A stretch of 64,000 nucleotides of DNA, taken from Acidobacteriota bacterium. GTDB taxonomy: Bacteria; Acidobacteriota; Blastocatellia; Pyrinomonadales; Pyrinomonadaceae. The notes beneath the pieces were generated by a model, which saw only the letters and a list, made by a program, of their open reading frames with translations, was not told where the DNA came from and did no database searches. Location: the NCBI GenBank assembly GCA_016700075.1, contig CP065000.1:992001-1056000 (forward strand). Direction: 5' to 3'. Made by a program: the position numbers and the translations under genes. Each line of letters starts with the position of its first letter. The stretch's first letter is position 1. Of the stretch, positions 24,368-33,045 are shown one piece after another.

Positions 24368-25827
24368 CTTTCCTCCGTTTCTATCGCAAGCCGCATTACC
24401 TCACGCGGTGCTTCCCTTTTCAACCACATTTCGTACTGCAGAATTCCCTGCTCCAATAACATCTCTCTTCCGCCAATGATGTCAATTTCCGTATCGCGTG
24501 CCTCAGCGATCAACGGAGTATCTTTTGTGATCAGGTCATACACGCATCTTACACCCGAGATCTGATCAGCGGAAAGCAATATCTCACCGTTCATGCCGAC
24601 AGGCGTTGCATTTACTACGACGTCAAATCCCTCTAAGGAGACGTTCCGGTCGATCGGCATGATGGTGTTGGAAAAACTCTCAAATGCGGCGGTTGCCCCA
24701 GCGACATCGCGAGCAAAGACTACCGTCTCTGCCCCTGACCGCTGAAGAGCGTAAACGCATGCCCGTGCCGCCCCGCCCGCACCGATCACGGCAAAACGCA
24801 TGCCCGCGATATCGCCGTACCGCGACAAAAGCGGAGCGACAAAGCCCGCGGCATCAGTGTTTCGGCCAATGAGTTTACCATCGGCGAACTCAACAGTATT
24901 CACAGCACCGATTGCTCGCGCGGCGGCGTCAATGCCGTCGAGCAGCGGCATTACAGCAAGTTTATGCGGCATTGTGACGGCAAATCCTCGAAAATTGAGA
25001 CCGACCTCACGCGTATCAGTTAGAACCATCCGACGAAAGAATGCCTCGATATCCTTAACCTGAAACTGCACAAAGACGGCGTCGTCGCCATTCGCCGCAA
25101 ATGCCGCATTGTGCATCGCAGGCGACAGCGACGACGAAACAGGATCGCCGATGACGCCGAATACGGCAGTATTTGGCGTAATTTCCTTTATTCGATATCT
25201 AACGGTTAACTCAGAAAATGAAAATTGTCCTGGAGCAGTGGCAGTGCCATTATCGTAAGCGGCGTAGGCAATCGGTGCACCGAACGCGGGGCCGAGAATG
25301 CGTGTCCACTTCCCGGCTTCGCCCATTGCGATCGCCACCACACCGATGCCTTTATCTATTGCGTGACCGAACAATTTCCACAGCGCCAATGTGTACGCGG
25401 CGTCATCGACGGTGCAGGCGATCTTTATAATATTTGGGCTGAAAGAGGCGAGACGGTCGAATGTTGCCGAAATATCAATAGGAACGCCGGAATGATCGTG
25501 AAACGAGACGATCTTTTTCTTGGCCTCGAGCGATATGTGGGCGATATCTTCTTCTAGGTCACAGGCGAAATAACCTTGTAGTTTGTTAAAAAACGTGATG
25601 CGATCTTCGCGAGATAATTCGGCACGGCCGCCCTCTGCTCTCGGACGAAGGGTTGCGATGACCTTTGATCGAATTGAGTTTTCGGATAACAGCCGGACCA
25701 ATTCGTTGCGTTCGCTCTGCGGAAGATAATCGAACCTGACCTCGAAAAGGTCAGCCTCAGAAGACGCTTCAAGCCTTAGCAGAACCGCAGCGGCGGTCGC
25801 TTCGCCGATCGAAACGCATATCTTCAC
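24349..25827 (-). CDS. aroDE: Bifunctional 3-dehydroquinate dehydratase / shikimate dehydrogenase
   Basis: 492 aa in two parts. Residues 1-~220 are a type I dehydroquinase: VSFHDHSG supplies the catalytic His and NIIKIACTVDD the Schiff-base Lys. Residues ~225-492 are shikimate dehydrogenase: GVIGDPVSSSLSPAMHNAAF (shikimate binding), NFRGFAVTMPHK (catalytic Lys), GRNTDAAGF, the NADP motif VIGAGGAARACVYAL and VVNATPVGM. It carries out steps 3 and 4 of the shikimate pathway; aroA and aroK for later steps lie 10 kb away. GTG 25827 overlaps the previous TGA as GTGA, which fixes this start; an open upstream extension is rejected. Confidence 0.92.
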   Translation of the reverse strand: MKICVSIGEATAAAVLLRLEASSEADLFEVRFDYLPQSERNELVRLLSENSIRSKVIATLRPRAEGGRAELSREDRITFFNKLQGYFACDLEEDIAHISLEAKKKIVSFHDHSGVPIDISATFDRLASFSPNIIKIACTVDDAAYTLALWKLFGHAIDKGIGVVAIAMGEAGKWTRILGPAFGAPIAYAAYDNGTATAPGQFSFSELTVRYRIKEITPNTAVFGVIGDPVSSSLSPAMHNAAFAANGDDAVFVQFQVKDIEAFFRRMVLTDTREVGLNFRGFAVTMPHKLAVMPLLDGIDAAARAIGAVNTVEFADGKLIGRNTDAAGFVAPLLSRYGDIAGMRFAVIGAGGAARACVYALQRSGAETVVFARDVAGATAAFESFSNTIMPIDRNVSLEGFDVVVNATPVGMNGEILLSADQISGVRCVYDLITKDTPLIAEARDTEIDIIGGREMLLEQGILQYEMWLKREAPREVMRLAIETEERWESKP

Positions 25828-26579
25828 GCGCCCCTCACAGCCATTCCCTTCTTGTCCATCACGAAACTTATGGACATGATCAGCGACACAATGACGCACA
25901 GCGCAGCAGCGACAACAACTGCAGTGTTACCGCTTTGTTTCACGGCGATGGCCGTCGCCGCCCACGCGATGGCGAGCGGATACAGAAAATTGCGGAACGC
26001 GAACCGCACAAAAACTGCCATCGTGGTGGCTGCCAACAGGCATGCGACCGCGATAAGGTTCCACGTCAGCGATGACAGCTCGGCACCGCTCGCTTTGATC
26101 ACGATCGATAGATTTACCAGCGTAGCCGCCGTGAGCCAGCCTGCGTAAAGCCCGAAGGTTCCGCGCGCGATCAGCGTGTCCGCGGGCGAATCGGTATTTC
26201 GAAACATCACCGCGATCGAAAGCGCCGTCAGGAACAGCGCCGCTATCACGATCAAACAGGCGACCAGCATTTCCTGATGCCAGAGCCACAGCCACAAGGC
26301 ATTGAGAAAACAGCTCAAAAGATAAAGCGGCCTGACGCGGCGATAGCGAACACAGTCGAGCTTGAAAAGCTGATATATCGAAAACGCGATCAAACCCGCG
26401 TAGATCAGGCTCCATATCGCAAAGGCATACCCCGCCGGTGTCAAAACCGTTGGATATTTATCCGAGATGACAGCGGTATCGATATTATTCAACCGGCCGG
26501 TCGTCGCGAGATAATTGACCCAAAGAACAACGGTCGTCGCGATGACCACGATGTAAGACTGGATCTTGACTGCGAGCAT
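25824..26579 (-). CDS. TspO/MBR-like (tryptophan-rich sensory protein-type) membrane protein
   Basis: 251 aa with about seven hydrophobic segments. The motifs TPAGYAFAIWSLIYAGL and NALWLWLWHQ fit long TspO/MBR-like proteins of bacteria, which bind tetrapyrroles or similar ligands; FGLYAGWLTAATLVNLS is another conserved patch. There is no lipid or peptide motif to narrow the role. It starts one nucleotide after the DUF6265 stop and its TGA overlaps the aroDE GTG. Confidence 0.65.
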   Translation of the reverse strand: MLAVKIQSYIVVIATTVVLWVNYLATTGRLNNIDTAVISDKYPTVLTPAGYAFAIWSLIYAGLIAFSIYQLFKLDCVRYRRVRPLYLLSCFLNALWLWLWHQEMLVACLIVIAALFLTALSIAVMFRNTDSPADTLIARGTFGLYAGWLTAATLVNLSIVIKASGAELSSLTWNLIAVACLLAATTMAVFVRFAFRNFLYPLAIAWAATAIAVKQSGNTAVVVAAALCVIVSLIMSISFVMDKKGMAVRGA

Positions 26580-26580
26580 A

Positions 26581-27102
26581 CTATTTTCCCGATCTCATGC
26601 GCTTGTACACAAATTTTGCTTCTCTAAAACTTCCGTCGCCGGACCTCATTGCAAGAAATAGGTCCATCACATCGCCCCGCGGTTCAAAAGTAAGCCCGTT
26701 GAAGTAATATCTCTTGCTGTCCTTCTTAATGAAAGGAAAATCTACGGTCTTGTCTTTTTCTTCCCAGCCGACGAGATCGGGGGCGAAATGTTTCAGCCGC
26801 ATTACAAGGCTGCCGTTTCGCTCTTCGAGGACCATGAATTCATAGAATGAGAGTTTCCCTTCGCTAAAAAGCCGAAACATTCCCATCATCACTCCGTTCT
26901 GCGGCTCGCTCCAGATCTCTTCGATGGATCCGCCCAAGCCCGTGCCGGACCAGGTGCCGGCGAGCCACTTAAGATCTGTGATAGTCGCGGCGGCTCCGGC
27001 GGACCCTTCATCGAGTTTCAGAGTGTTTGCCGTCTGTTTCGATTGAGCCGAAGCAGAAACCACAGCTGAAAATAGCAAGAAAAGTGAAAAATAGATCTTC
27101 AT
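26581..27102 (-). CDS. Secreted DUF6265 protein
   Basis: 173 aa with a signal peptide (hydrophobic 4-17, cleavage near ASAQ). The core LKWLAGTWSGTG, SIEEIWSEPQNGVMMGMFRL and RYYFNGLTFEP matches the lipocalin-like DUF6265 family, probably a ligand-binding beta-barrel in the periplasm. It lies 8 nt after rmuC and 1 nt before the TspO-like gene, so it is in the same operon. Function unknown. Confidence 0.7.
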   Translation of the reverse strand: MKIYFSLFLLFSAVVSASAQSKQTANTLKLDEGSAGAAATITDLKWLAGTWSGTGLGGSIEEIWSEPQNGVMMGMFRLFSEGKLSFYEFMVLEERNGSLVMRLKHFAPDLVGWEEKDKTVDFPFIKKDSKRYYFNGLTFEPRGDVMDLFLAMRSGDGSFREAKFVYKRMRSGK

Positions 27103-27110
27103 AACGAAAC

Positions 27111-28676
27111 TCAGTTAGCCTCCGCCATCGGAAGTTCTATTACACTATCATCGTCGCCCGGGCCGAGTGATTTCGTGACCGGACGGATAGCCGTTTCGAT
27201 AGGCTTAAGCGTCGGGATGTTCTCTTTTGCCAGCGTCCCGCTAATCTTCTTGATGGTCTCAAGCTGCGTGATGAACCGCGATTCCAGCGAACCCACGGCT
27301 TGATTGTAACTGTTAACTGCACGGCCCAGGTTCGTCCCGACGCTCGCGAAATGGTCAAGAAGCGTCGTTGTGCGTTTGTAAAGTTCGATGCCCGCATCAC
27401 GCATTTCATAGATGCTTTCTGCCATGCGCTCCTGCTGCCACAGGAATCCGACCGTTCGCAGCATTGTTATCAGCGTCGATGGCGTTGCGAGGACAATTTG
27501 GTTATTGATGCCGTCCTCGATCAGTTTTGGATCGGCCATCAGAGCCGCACCGAATGACGATTCGATCTGCATATACATCACAACGAAATCGACCGTGTCA
27601 GGCAGTTGCTCCCAATAGGATTTTTTGCTCAGATCGCCGAGGTGTTTGCGCACGGCTTTTGCGTGTTCGCCAAGCTCGCGGACCCTTTCGTCATCATGCT
27701 CCGTCTCAAAAGCACGCATATACGCTGCCAGCGGGACCTTTGAATCCAATATCAGCCGCCTGCCCCCGGGCAGCGAGATGATCATGTCGGGGCGGAGCTT
27801 TCCTTCGTCGGTCGCCAGGCTTGTCTGCTCCTGAAAATCGCAGTACGGCGACAAACCGGCGACCTCAACAACGCGCCGCAGGCTGATCTCGCCGTATTTC
27901 CCGCGGACATGCGATGTTTTCAGTGCGCCGACTAGCTGTTTTGTGCCCTCGCCTAGTTCGTTCGTCGTGCTCTTGATGGCATCGAGCAAGGTGCGCATCT
28001 CAACGTAAGCACCTTCGCGTTTTAGCTCGATCTCGCCGAGCTTTTTGTCGAACTGCGACAGCGAATCGCCGAGCGGTTTGACGAGGTGCTCGATCGCCTG
28101 TTTTCGCTTTTCAAGTTCAGCGGCAGATTCTTTCGTCTGGCTTTCGAGCGTTTGTTTAGCCATTTCGAGAAACGACGAATTATTTCTGCGAAGTGCCTCG
28201 GAAGACAGTGATTCAAACGCTTCACGCAGCTTTTCGTTCGCCTCGACGATGAATTTCTTCTGCTCTTCGATGGCTTTTACCGCCTCATTATATTTTGCGT
28301 TCAGATCCGCGTTAGAGGTCTTTAATTGAACGGCCTGTTCGCTCAGACGGCGTATCTCGGTTTCCAGTTCGGCCGTTCGCAAACCGGTCTTTTCGACCGC
28401 CTCCTGCATTTCCGCGAGCTCCGTCTCAGCTTTCGTTTTGGCCCGCTCGGTCTCGATCAGCCTCTCCTGCTGACGTGCGTCCCTTTCCGCGAGTTGCTTG
28501 ATCTGCGATTCTGTATCCGCAATTCGGCTGCGTGCGGCAGCGGCCTCAGCCTCGAATCTCGCTGCATCGCTCATCGCCGCGGCGGCACGACGTGCAGCGA
28601 TCAAATACCCGACGGCTCCGCCGACGATGAGGCCGCCGATCAACGCAGCAATTGCAATGTAAAGTGGATTCTCCAT
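27111..28676 (-). CDS. rmuC: DNA recombination protein RmuC
   Basis: 521 aa. One N-terminal membrane helix (about 5-27) is followed by a very long coiled coil (about 35-210) and the conserved RmuC core, with GEGTKQLVGALKTSHVRGKYGE, FQEQTSLATDEGKLRPDMII and RRLILDSKVPLAAY. RmuC is a predicted PD-(D/E)XK-like nuclease that limits inversions at short repeats. It is the first gene of the operon that runs to thiF. Length and layout are typical. Confidence 0.93.
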   Translation of the reverse strand: MENPLYIAIAALIGGLIVGGAVGYLIAARRAAAAMSDAARFEAEAAAARSRIADTESQIKQLAERDARQQERLIETERAKTKAETELAEMQEAVEKTGLRTAELETEIRRLSEQAVQLKTSNADLNAKYNEAVKAIEEQKKFIVEANEKLREAFESLSSEALRRNNSSFLEMAKQTLESQTKESAAELEKRKQAIEHLVKPLGDSLSQFDKKLGEIELKREGAYVEMRTLLDAIKSTTNELGEGTKQLVGALKTSHVRGKYGEISLRRVVEVAGLSPYCDFQEQTSLATDEGKLRPDMIISLPGGRRLILDSKVPLAAYMRAFETEHDDERVRELGEHAKAVRKHLGDLSKKSYWEQLPDTVDFVVMYMQIESSFGAALMADPKLIEDGINNQIVLATPSTLITMLRTVGFLWQQERMAESIYEMRDAGIELYKRTTTLLDHFASVGTNLGRAVNSYNQAVGSLESRFITQLETIKKISGTLAKENIPTLKPIETAIRPVTKSLGPGDDDSVIELPMAEAN

Positions 28677-28770
28677 GAGCAGATCGCCTTTTCTTTGATC
28701 AAATCATAGCTTACATCATCAGCGTGGCTTTATTAATCCCGCCGCCGTGTCTATCCTATTTCGAGAGTAT

Positions 28771-29229
28771 ATGAAATCCGTGACCATCGTATGCGACGGA
28801 TCGAGCCTAGGCAACGGCAGCGGGAAAGCGCGCGCCGCAGCGGTGGCAATACTCGGCTACAAGGGATATTGGAAAGCGTTCGGCGAGTATCTCGGCGATG
28901 CTACGAACCAGCAGGCTGAGATCGCCGCCGCCGCTATCGGGCTTGAAAAGCTGAAAGGCCCGGCAAAGGTCCGCCTACTGTCTGATTCAAGGTATGTCGT
29001 GGAAACGATGACGGGTAATTTTAGGAAAAAGACCAACCACGACTGGTGGCGGCGTCTTGACGCGGCAGCGGCTCCGCACAAGATCACCTGGGAATGGACA
29101 AAAGGCCATGACGGCCACGAACTGCAGGAGAAAGCCGACCTGTTGGCACGCAAAACGGCTAAACTTGGACATATAGACGAAGTGCTTTTCGATGAAACCG
29201 CTGCGGACATCGGCGTAACTGAATTGTGA
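28771..29229 (+). CDS. rnhA: Ribonuclease HI
   Basis: 152 aa. The four acidic residues of the RNase H active site are in place: Asp9 (TIVCDGSS), Glu50 (NQQAEIAA), Asp72 (LLSDSRYVV) and Asp123 (KADLLAR), with the flexible-loop His113 (TKGHDGH). It degrades RNA in RNA-DNA hybrids. ATG 28771 is chosen over an ATG eight codons upstream because the fold starts at residue 3. It is divergent from rmuC, sharing a short promoter region of about 95 bp. Confidence 0.88.
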   Translation: MKSVTIVCDGSSLGNGSGKARAAAVAILGYKGYWKAFGEYLGDATNQQAEIAAAAIGLEKLKGPAKVRLLSDSRYVVETMTGNFRKKTNHDWWRRLDAAAAPHKITWEWTKGHDGHELQEKADLLARKTAKLGHIDEVLFDETAADIGVTEL

Positions 29230-29296
29230 ACGCGAAAGCCATTTCCGCATCTAATTATCATTTCGCCCGGCTGTCGATCGCGGCCACTGACCGACC

Positions 29297-31249
29297 TTGA
29301 ACTTTGGATTTCGCACATTCTTGCTGATAGCCGCTTTCGCCGGCATTACGGTCACAGCTGCCGGGCAGACTCGCGGCGGCTCAGGCTGGGCTTGGCAAAA
29401 CCCACTGCCCCAAGGCAATCCGCTTTATTCGATACATTTTGCGGATGATAAACTGCACGGATTTGCGGTCGGCTCAGACAATACCATTTTAGGCACACAG
29501 GACGGCGGTTTTACATGGACCAGACGGGCGGCCCCCGTTGACACGACACTTTCAGATGTCTTTGTTCGAGATGCAAAGAACGCATTTGCTGTCGGCGTCC
29601 GCGGCACGATACTAAATACGACGAATGGCGGCAAGGCATGGAAACGTGTCCCAACGCCGGCACGCGACCATTTCTCGAGTATCGAATTCACAGGCGTTGA
29701 CAAGAGGATCGGCTGGGCCGCCGGCACTTATGGACGCGTGCTTCTCTCGACCGACGGCGGTTTGACCTGGAACGATGCGGGCCCAAAAACCGGCGAAAAT
29801 CTCCTCAACATCGCCGCCCGCGGCGATTCGGCTGTCGCTGTTGGCACCAACGGATTTGTCGCCGTAACACATGACCGCGGCGAAACCTGGTCAACCGCAT
29901 TTCCGTGCGGTAATTCGTTGATCACGGACGCGGCCATATTAAGCGACAGCGAAATTGTCGTTGTCGGCTACTCGGGCTGTGTCGGGCGAAGTGCGGACGG
30001 GGGCGCCGCATGGTCAGGAGTCAATATTTTCAGCCAAGCAGATCTGCTCTCGGTTTCATTCGCCGATGAAAGCTACGGTGTCATCGCCGACGCGAACGGC
30101 CTCATTTGGATCTCAGGCGACGCCGGACGCAGTTGGTTGCCCATAAGCGTTCGCACGAATCCGCGGCTCATTTCCGTCCATTTGGCGGACAGAATTTCCG
30201 GATGGGCAGTTGGCGAGAACGGCCTCATCATTCGCACCAGTGACGGCGGCTTCGGCTGGCAGCGTTTGAGTGAAGGAGGCCGCGAAGATGTGAACGAGCT
30301 TTTCTTCACCGACAATGAGACCGGAACCGCGGTCGGTTCTCGAGGGCGAATTTGGATCACGAACGACGGCGGCAACGCCTGGCTGCCGGTTTTTTCCGAC
30401 ACCGACCGCGGACTGAACTCGGTCTATTTCGCGAATGGCGAGCGCGGTTGGATCGTGGGTGACCGCGGCACCGTGCTCCGAACGAACAACGGCGGAGCAA
30501 GTTGGGGCAAGGGAGTTTCAAACATCACCGAGGACCTTTCGGCAGTGTTTTTTGTTAACGAGAAACTCGGCTGGGCGGTTGGCGAAGGCGGGATGGTCAT
30601 TCGATCTGAATCTGCGGGCGCGTATTGGGAGCAATTCGAATCGGGCACACGGCAATGGCTTGAAGCGGTTCAGTTTATTGATGAAAAACGCGGTATGGCC
30701 GTCGGCGGCGGCGGAACGATAATTCGAACTGACGACGGAGGTTTAAAATGGTCAACCGTGAAAACAAACATCCGCGAAAATCTCTACTCTCTCAGTTTTT
30801 ATGACGAGCGCCATGGTTTCGCGGTCGGCTCTGCGGGCGTAGTGCTCTACACTTCGGACGGCGGCGAAACCTGGCAGGACAGAGAATCTTCGATCGCGGT
30901 GAATCTGTTCGCCGTACAAGCATTCGGCCGCGGTTCCGCCGTCGCAGTAGGCGAACAGGGAGCCGTCATGATAACGGAAGATGCCGGAACAACGTGGCAG
31001 ATCCAGCCCAACATAACCGGCAAACTCCTTCAGGCGGTGGTTTACAGAGGCGGAAAGAACGTCTGGGTAGCGGGCCGCGGAGGGACGATATTAAGGCGAA
31101 CCGACGCTCTTTCGCCGAAAACCATCAGTCTGCCTCGCAACATTCCGATCTTGCGGCCTTCAACGAGAACGCGGCCGCAGCGGCGGGTACCGCTGATCAC
31201 GATCACGGATGACGGAGATATTCCACCGGCAACGCCCACCAGGCCTTAG
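29297..31249 (+). CDS. Secreted YCF48-like beta-propeller protein
   Basis: 650 aa with a Sec signal peptide (cleavage near AAGQ). From about residue 40 to 600 it consists of about a dozen blades with the YCF48/BNR signature: GxAVGxxGTIxxTxDGGxTW, for example GFAVGSDNTILGTQDGGFTW and GWAVGENGLIIRTSDGGFGW. YCF48 (HCF136) assembles photosystem II, but such repeats are common in secreted proteins of non-phototrophs, where they are structural scaffolds. No ATG is available; the TTG at 29297 follows an in-frame TGA and puts the signal peptide first. Its stop overlaps the convergent prmA stop (TTAG). Confidence 0.8.
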   Translation: MNFGFRTFLLIAAFAGITVTAAGQTRGGSGWAWQNPLPQGNPLYSIHFADDKLHGFAVGSDNTILGTQDGGFTWTRRAAPVDTTLSDVFVRDAKNAFAVGVRGTILNTTNGGKAWKRVPTPARDHFSSIEFTGVDKRIGWAAGTYGRVLLSTDGGLTWNDAGPKTGENLLNIAARGDSAVAVGTNGFVAVTHDRGETWSTAFPCGNSLITDAAILSDSEIVVVGYSGCVGRSADGGAAWSGVNIFSQADLLSVSFADESYGVIADANGLIWISGDAGRSWLPISVRTNPRLISVHLADRISGWAVGENGLIIRTSDGGFGWQRLSEGGREDVNELFFTDNETGTAVGSRGRIWITNDGGNAWLPVFSDTDRGLNSVYFANGERGWIVGDRGTVLRTNNGGASWGKGVSNITEDLSAVFFVNEKLGWAVGEGGMVIRSESAGAYWEQFESGTRQWLEAVQFIDEKRGMAVGGGGTIIRTDDGGLKWSTVKTNIRENLYSLSFYDERHGFAVGSAGVVLYTSDGGETWQDRESSIAVNLFAVQAFGRGSAVAVGEQGAVMITEDAGTTWQIQPNITGKLLQAVVYRGGKNVWVAGRGGTILRRTDALSPKTISLPRNIPILRPSTRTRPQRRVPLITITDDGDIPPATPTRP

Positions 31250-32106
31250 GCTCGGGAAACAACAACAGAGATCCATTCTCCCGACTCGTAAACACTAAAT
31301 TCGTCTGCGCCAAACCTTTTCAGCTCCGCTTCAATAGATGATCGCTGTTCCGCCAGAATGCCCGACAAGATCAGCACCTTTTTTGAAGCACTCAACAGCA
31401 AGGGCAATATGGGCAGGATCACATCGAGTGTAAGGTTTGCCGCGACAACATCTGCAGCCGGAGTATCGTGTGTGACTGAGCCTTCGGAGATATCTATCTG
31501 ATCTGCGACACCATTCAGCTCACAGTTCTCGACGGCTATCGCCACGGAATCCGTATCAGTGTCGCATGCTCGGATCGGCGTCGCGCCGAGCTTTGCGGCA
31601 GCGATCGACAGAATTCCCGTCCCCGTCCCTACATCGAGAAATGACGTGTTATTTGAAACATGTTCACCGATCGCCTCCAAGCAGAGTTTCGTCGTATCAT
31701 GCGTACCAGTACCGAACGCCATGCCCGGATCGATGCGGATGACGATCGCATCAGCCTCGTGTTGGTCAAACCACGTTGGAGCAATTATGAAGCGCCCCGC
31801 GGCCACAGGCTGCCAATGCCGTTTCCACTCGGCAAGCCAATCCTGCTCCGCGACGGCTCGGATCGCGACACCTGCAGCCTCATTGCGTGAGATTCCGTAT
31901 ATCAGGAGTTCGTTTTCGACCGCTTCCCGGATCGCATCTGCATCGGGCTCTTCATCAAAATACCCTGTTACGATCACGGAATCCGCCGATCCGCGCCCGA
32001 GCAGGTCGATCTCTGTTCCGGATGCCCCGCATTCAGATAGAGCGGACTCGGCCGCTTCGGCACTTTCGGCAGAAACACGAACGTCTGCGGCAAACCAGCT
32101 TTTCAT
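31246..32106 (-). CDS. prmA: Ribosomal protein L11 methyltransferase
   Basis: 286 aa. An N-terminal substrate-recognition domain is followed by a class I SAM methyltransferase with FLDVGTGTGILSIAAAKLG (motif I) and VVAANLTLDVILPILP (motif IV); IDPGMAFGTGTHDTTKLCLE is a PrmA signature. It trimethylates Lys and N-terminal residues of ribosomal protein L11. Its ATG overlaps the era stop by 4 nt (ATGA), giving a coupled era-prmA pair. Confidence 0.92.
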   Translation of the reverse strand: MKSWFAADVRVSAESAEAAESALSECGASGTEIDLLGRGSADSVIVTGYFDEEPDADAIREAVENELLIYGISRNEAAGVAIRAVAEQDWLAEWKRHWQPVAAGRFIIAPTWFDQHEADAIVIRIDPGMAFGTGTHDTTKLCLEAIGEHVSNNTSFLDVGTGTGILSIAAAKLGATPIRACDTDTDSVAIAVENCELNGVADQIDISEGSVTHDTPAADVVAANLTLDVILPILPLLLSASKKVLILSGILAEQRSSIEAELKRFGADEFSVYESGEWISVVVSRA

Positions 32107-33002
32107 TCGACCACTCCGACCTCATTCAATGACCTCGGCTGATTTCGCCAGTCGCCGACGACCTTAACGAAAAGCTTCAGATAAACCTTTGTCCCTAAAA
32201 GCCTCTCAATATCTTCGCGTGCCTTTGTGCCGACGTCCCGCAGCCTCGCTCCCTGCTTTCCGATAATTATCTTCTTCTGAGACGGCCTCTCGACGTAGAT
32301 AACGCAATAGATCCGCGTGAGTCCCGGCTCCGTCTCATCGAAAACCTCTGTGGCTACCGCGGTTACATAAGGTATTTCGTCACCTGTAGTGAGCAATATC
32401 TTTTCCCTCACCATTTCAGCGACGATATTGCGGAGCGGCTGATCCGTGAGTTCGTCATCTGTGAAAATGGGCTCTCCCGCCGGAAGGTTTTGGAGGATCG
32501 ATCCCGTAAGAACGTCGAGTTCCTGATCTTTAAGGGCCGAGATCGGGATCACTTCCTTAAAATCGTATTCCTTGCGGTAAAGATCAATGAGAGGCAGCAG
32601 CAGGCCTCTCTCGCGAAGTTTATCGACCTTGTTCAATACCAGTATCGCGGGCCGCTCGGATCGTTTGACGAGATCTAAAACGAACCGGTCGCCGTTACCT
32701 GTTGAAACAGTGGCATCCCGCATCAGGACAATGAGGTCCACGGTCTGTATCGCATCATGAACGGCGGCCATCATCCGCCTGTTCAGAAGAAACCCCGGCT
32801 TGTGAATGCCGGGCGTATCGATGAAGACCATCTGTCCTCCGGGCCGGTTCACAACACCCTTTATTCGATATCTCGTTGTCTGCGGCTTATTTGAGACAGC
32901 GGCGATCTTTTCGCCGACCAATCGGTTCAGGAGTGTGGATTTGCCCGCATTCGGCCGCCCGATAAGCGCAACATAGCCGCTGCGAAAGTCATCATTCGAC
33001 AT
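32103..33002 (-). CDS. era: GTPase Era
   Basis: 299 aa. G1 GRPNAGKST (15-23), G3 DTPGIHKPG, G4 LNKVD and the C-terminal KH domain with IIIGKQGARLRDVG are all present. Era binds the 3' end of 16S rRNA in late 30S maturation. The length is normal. It is the first gene of the era-prmA pair; ATG 33002. Confidence 0.95.
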   Translation of the reverse strand: MSNDDFRSGYVALIGRPNAGKSTLLNRLVGEKIAAVSNKPQTTRYRIKGVVNRPGGQMVFIDTPGIHKPGFLLNRRMMAAVHDAIQTVDLIVLMRDATVSTGNGDRFVLDLVKRSERPAILVLNKVDKLRERGLLLPLIDLYRKEYDFKEVIPISALKDQELDVLTGSILQNLPAGEPIFTDDELTDQPLRNIVAEMVREKILLTTGDEIPYVTAVATEVFDETEPGLTRIYCVIYVERPSQKKIIIGKQGARLRDVGTKAREDIERLLGTKVYLKLFVKVVGDWRNQPRSLNEVGVVE

Positions 33003-33045
33003 CGTCTAAACAGTAACAAACTATCGTGATCAAAACTAAGCGGCC

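Noticed and set aside
29297..31249. Photosynthesis function from YCF48 similarity.
   Set aside because: No photosystem, pigment or reaction-centre gene is present; the repeats are common in secreted proteins.
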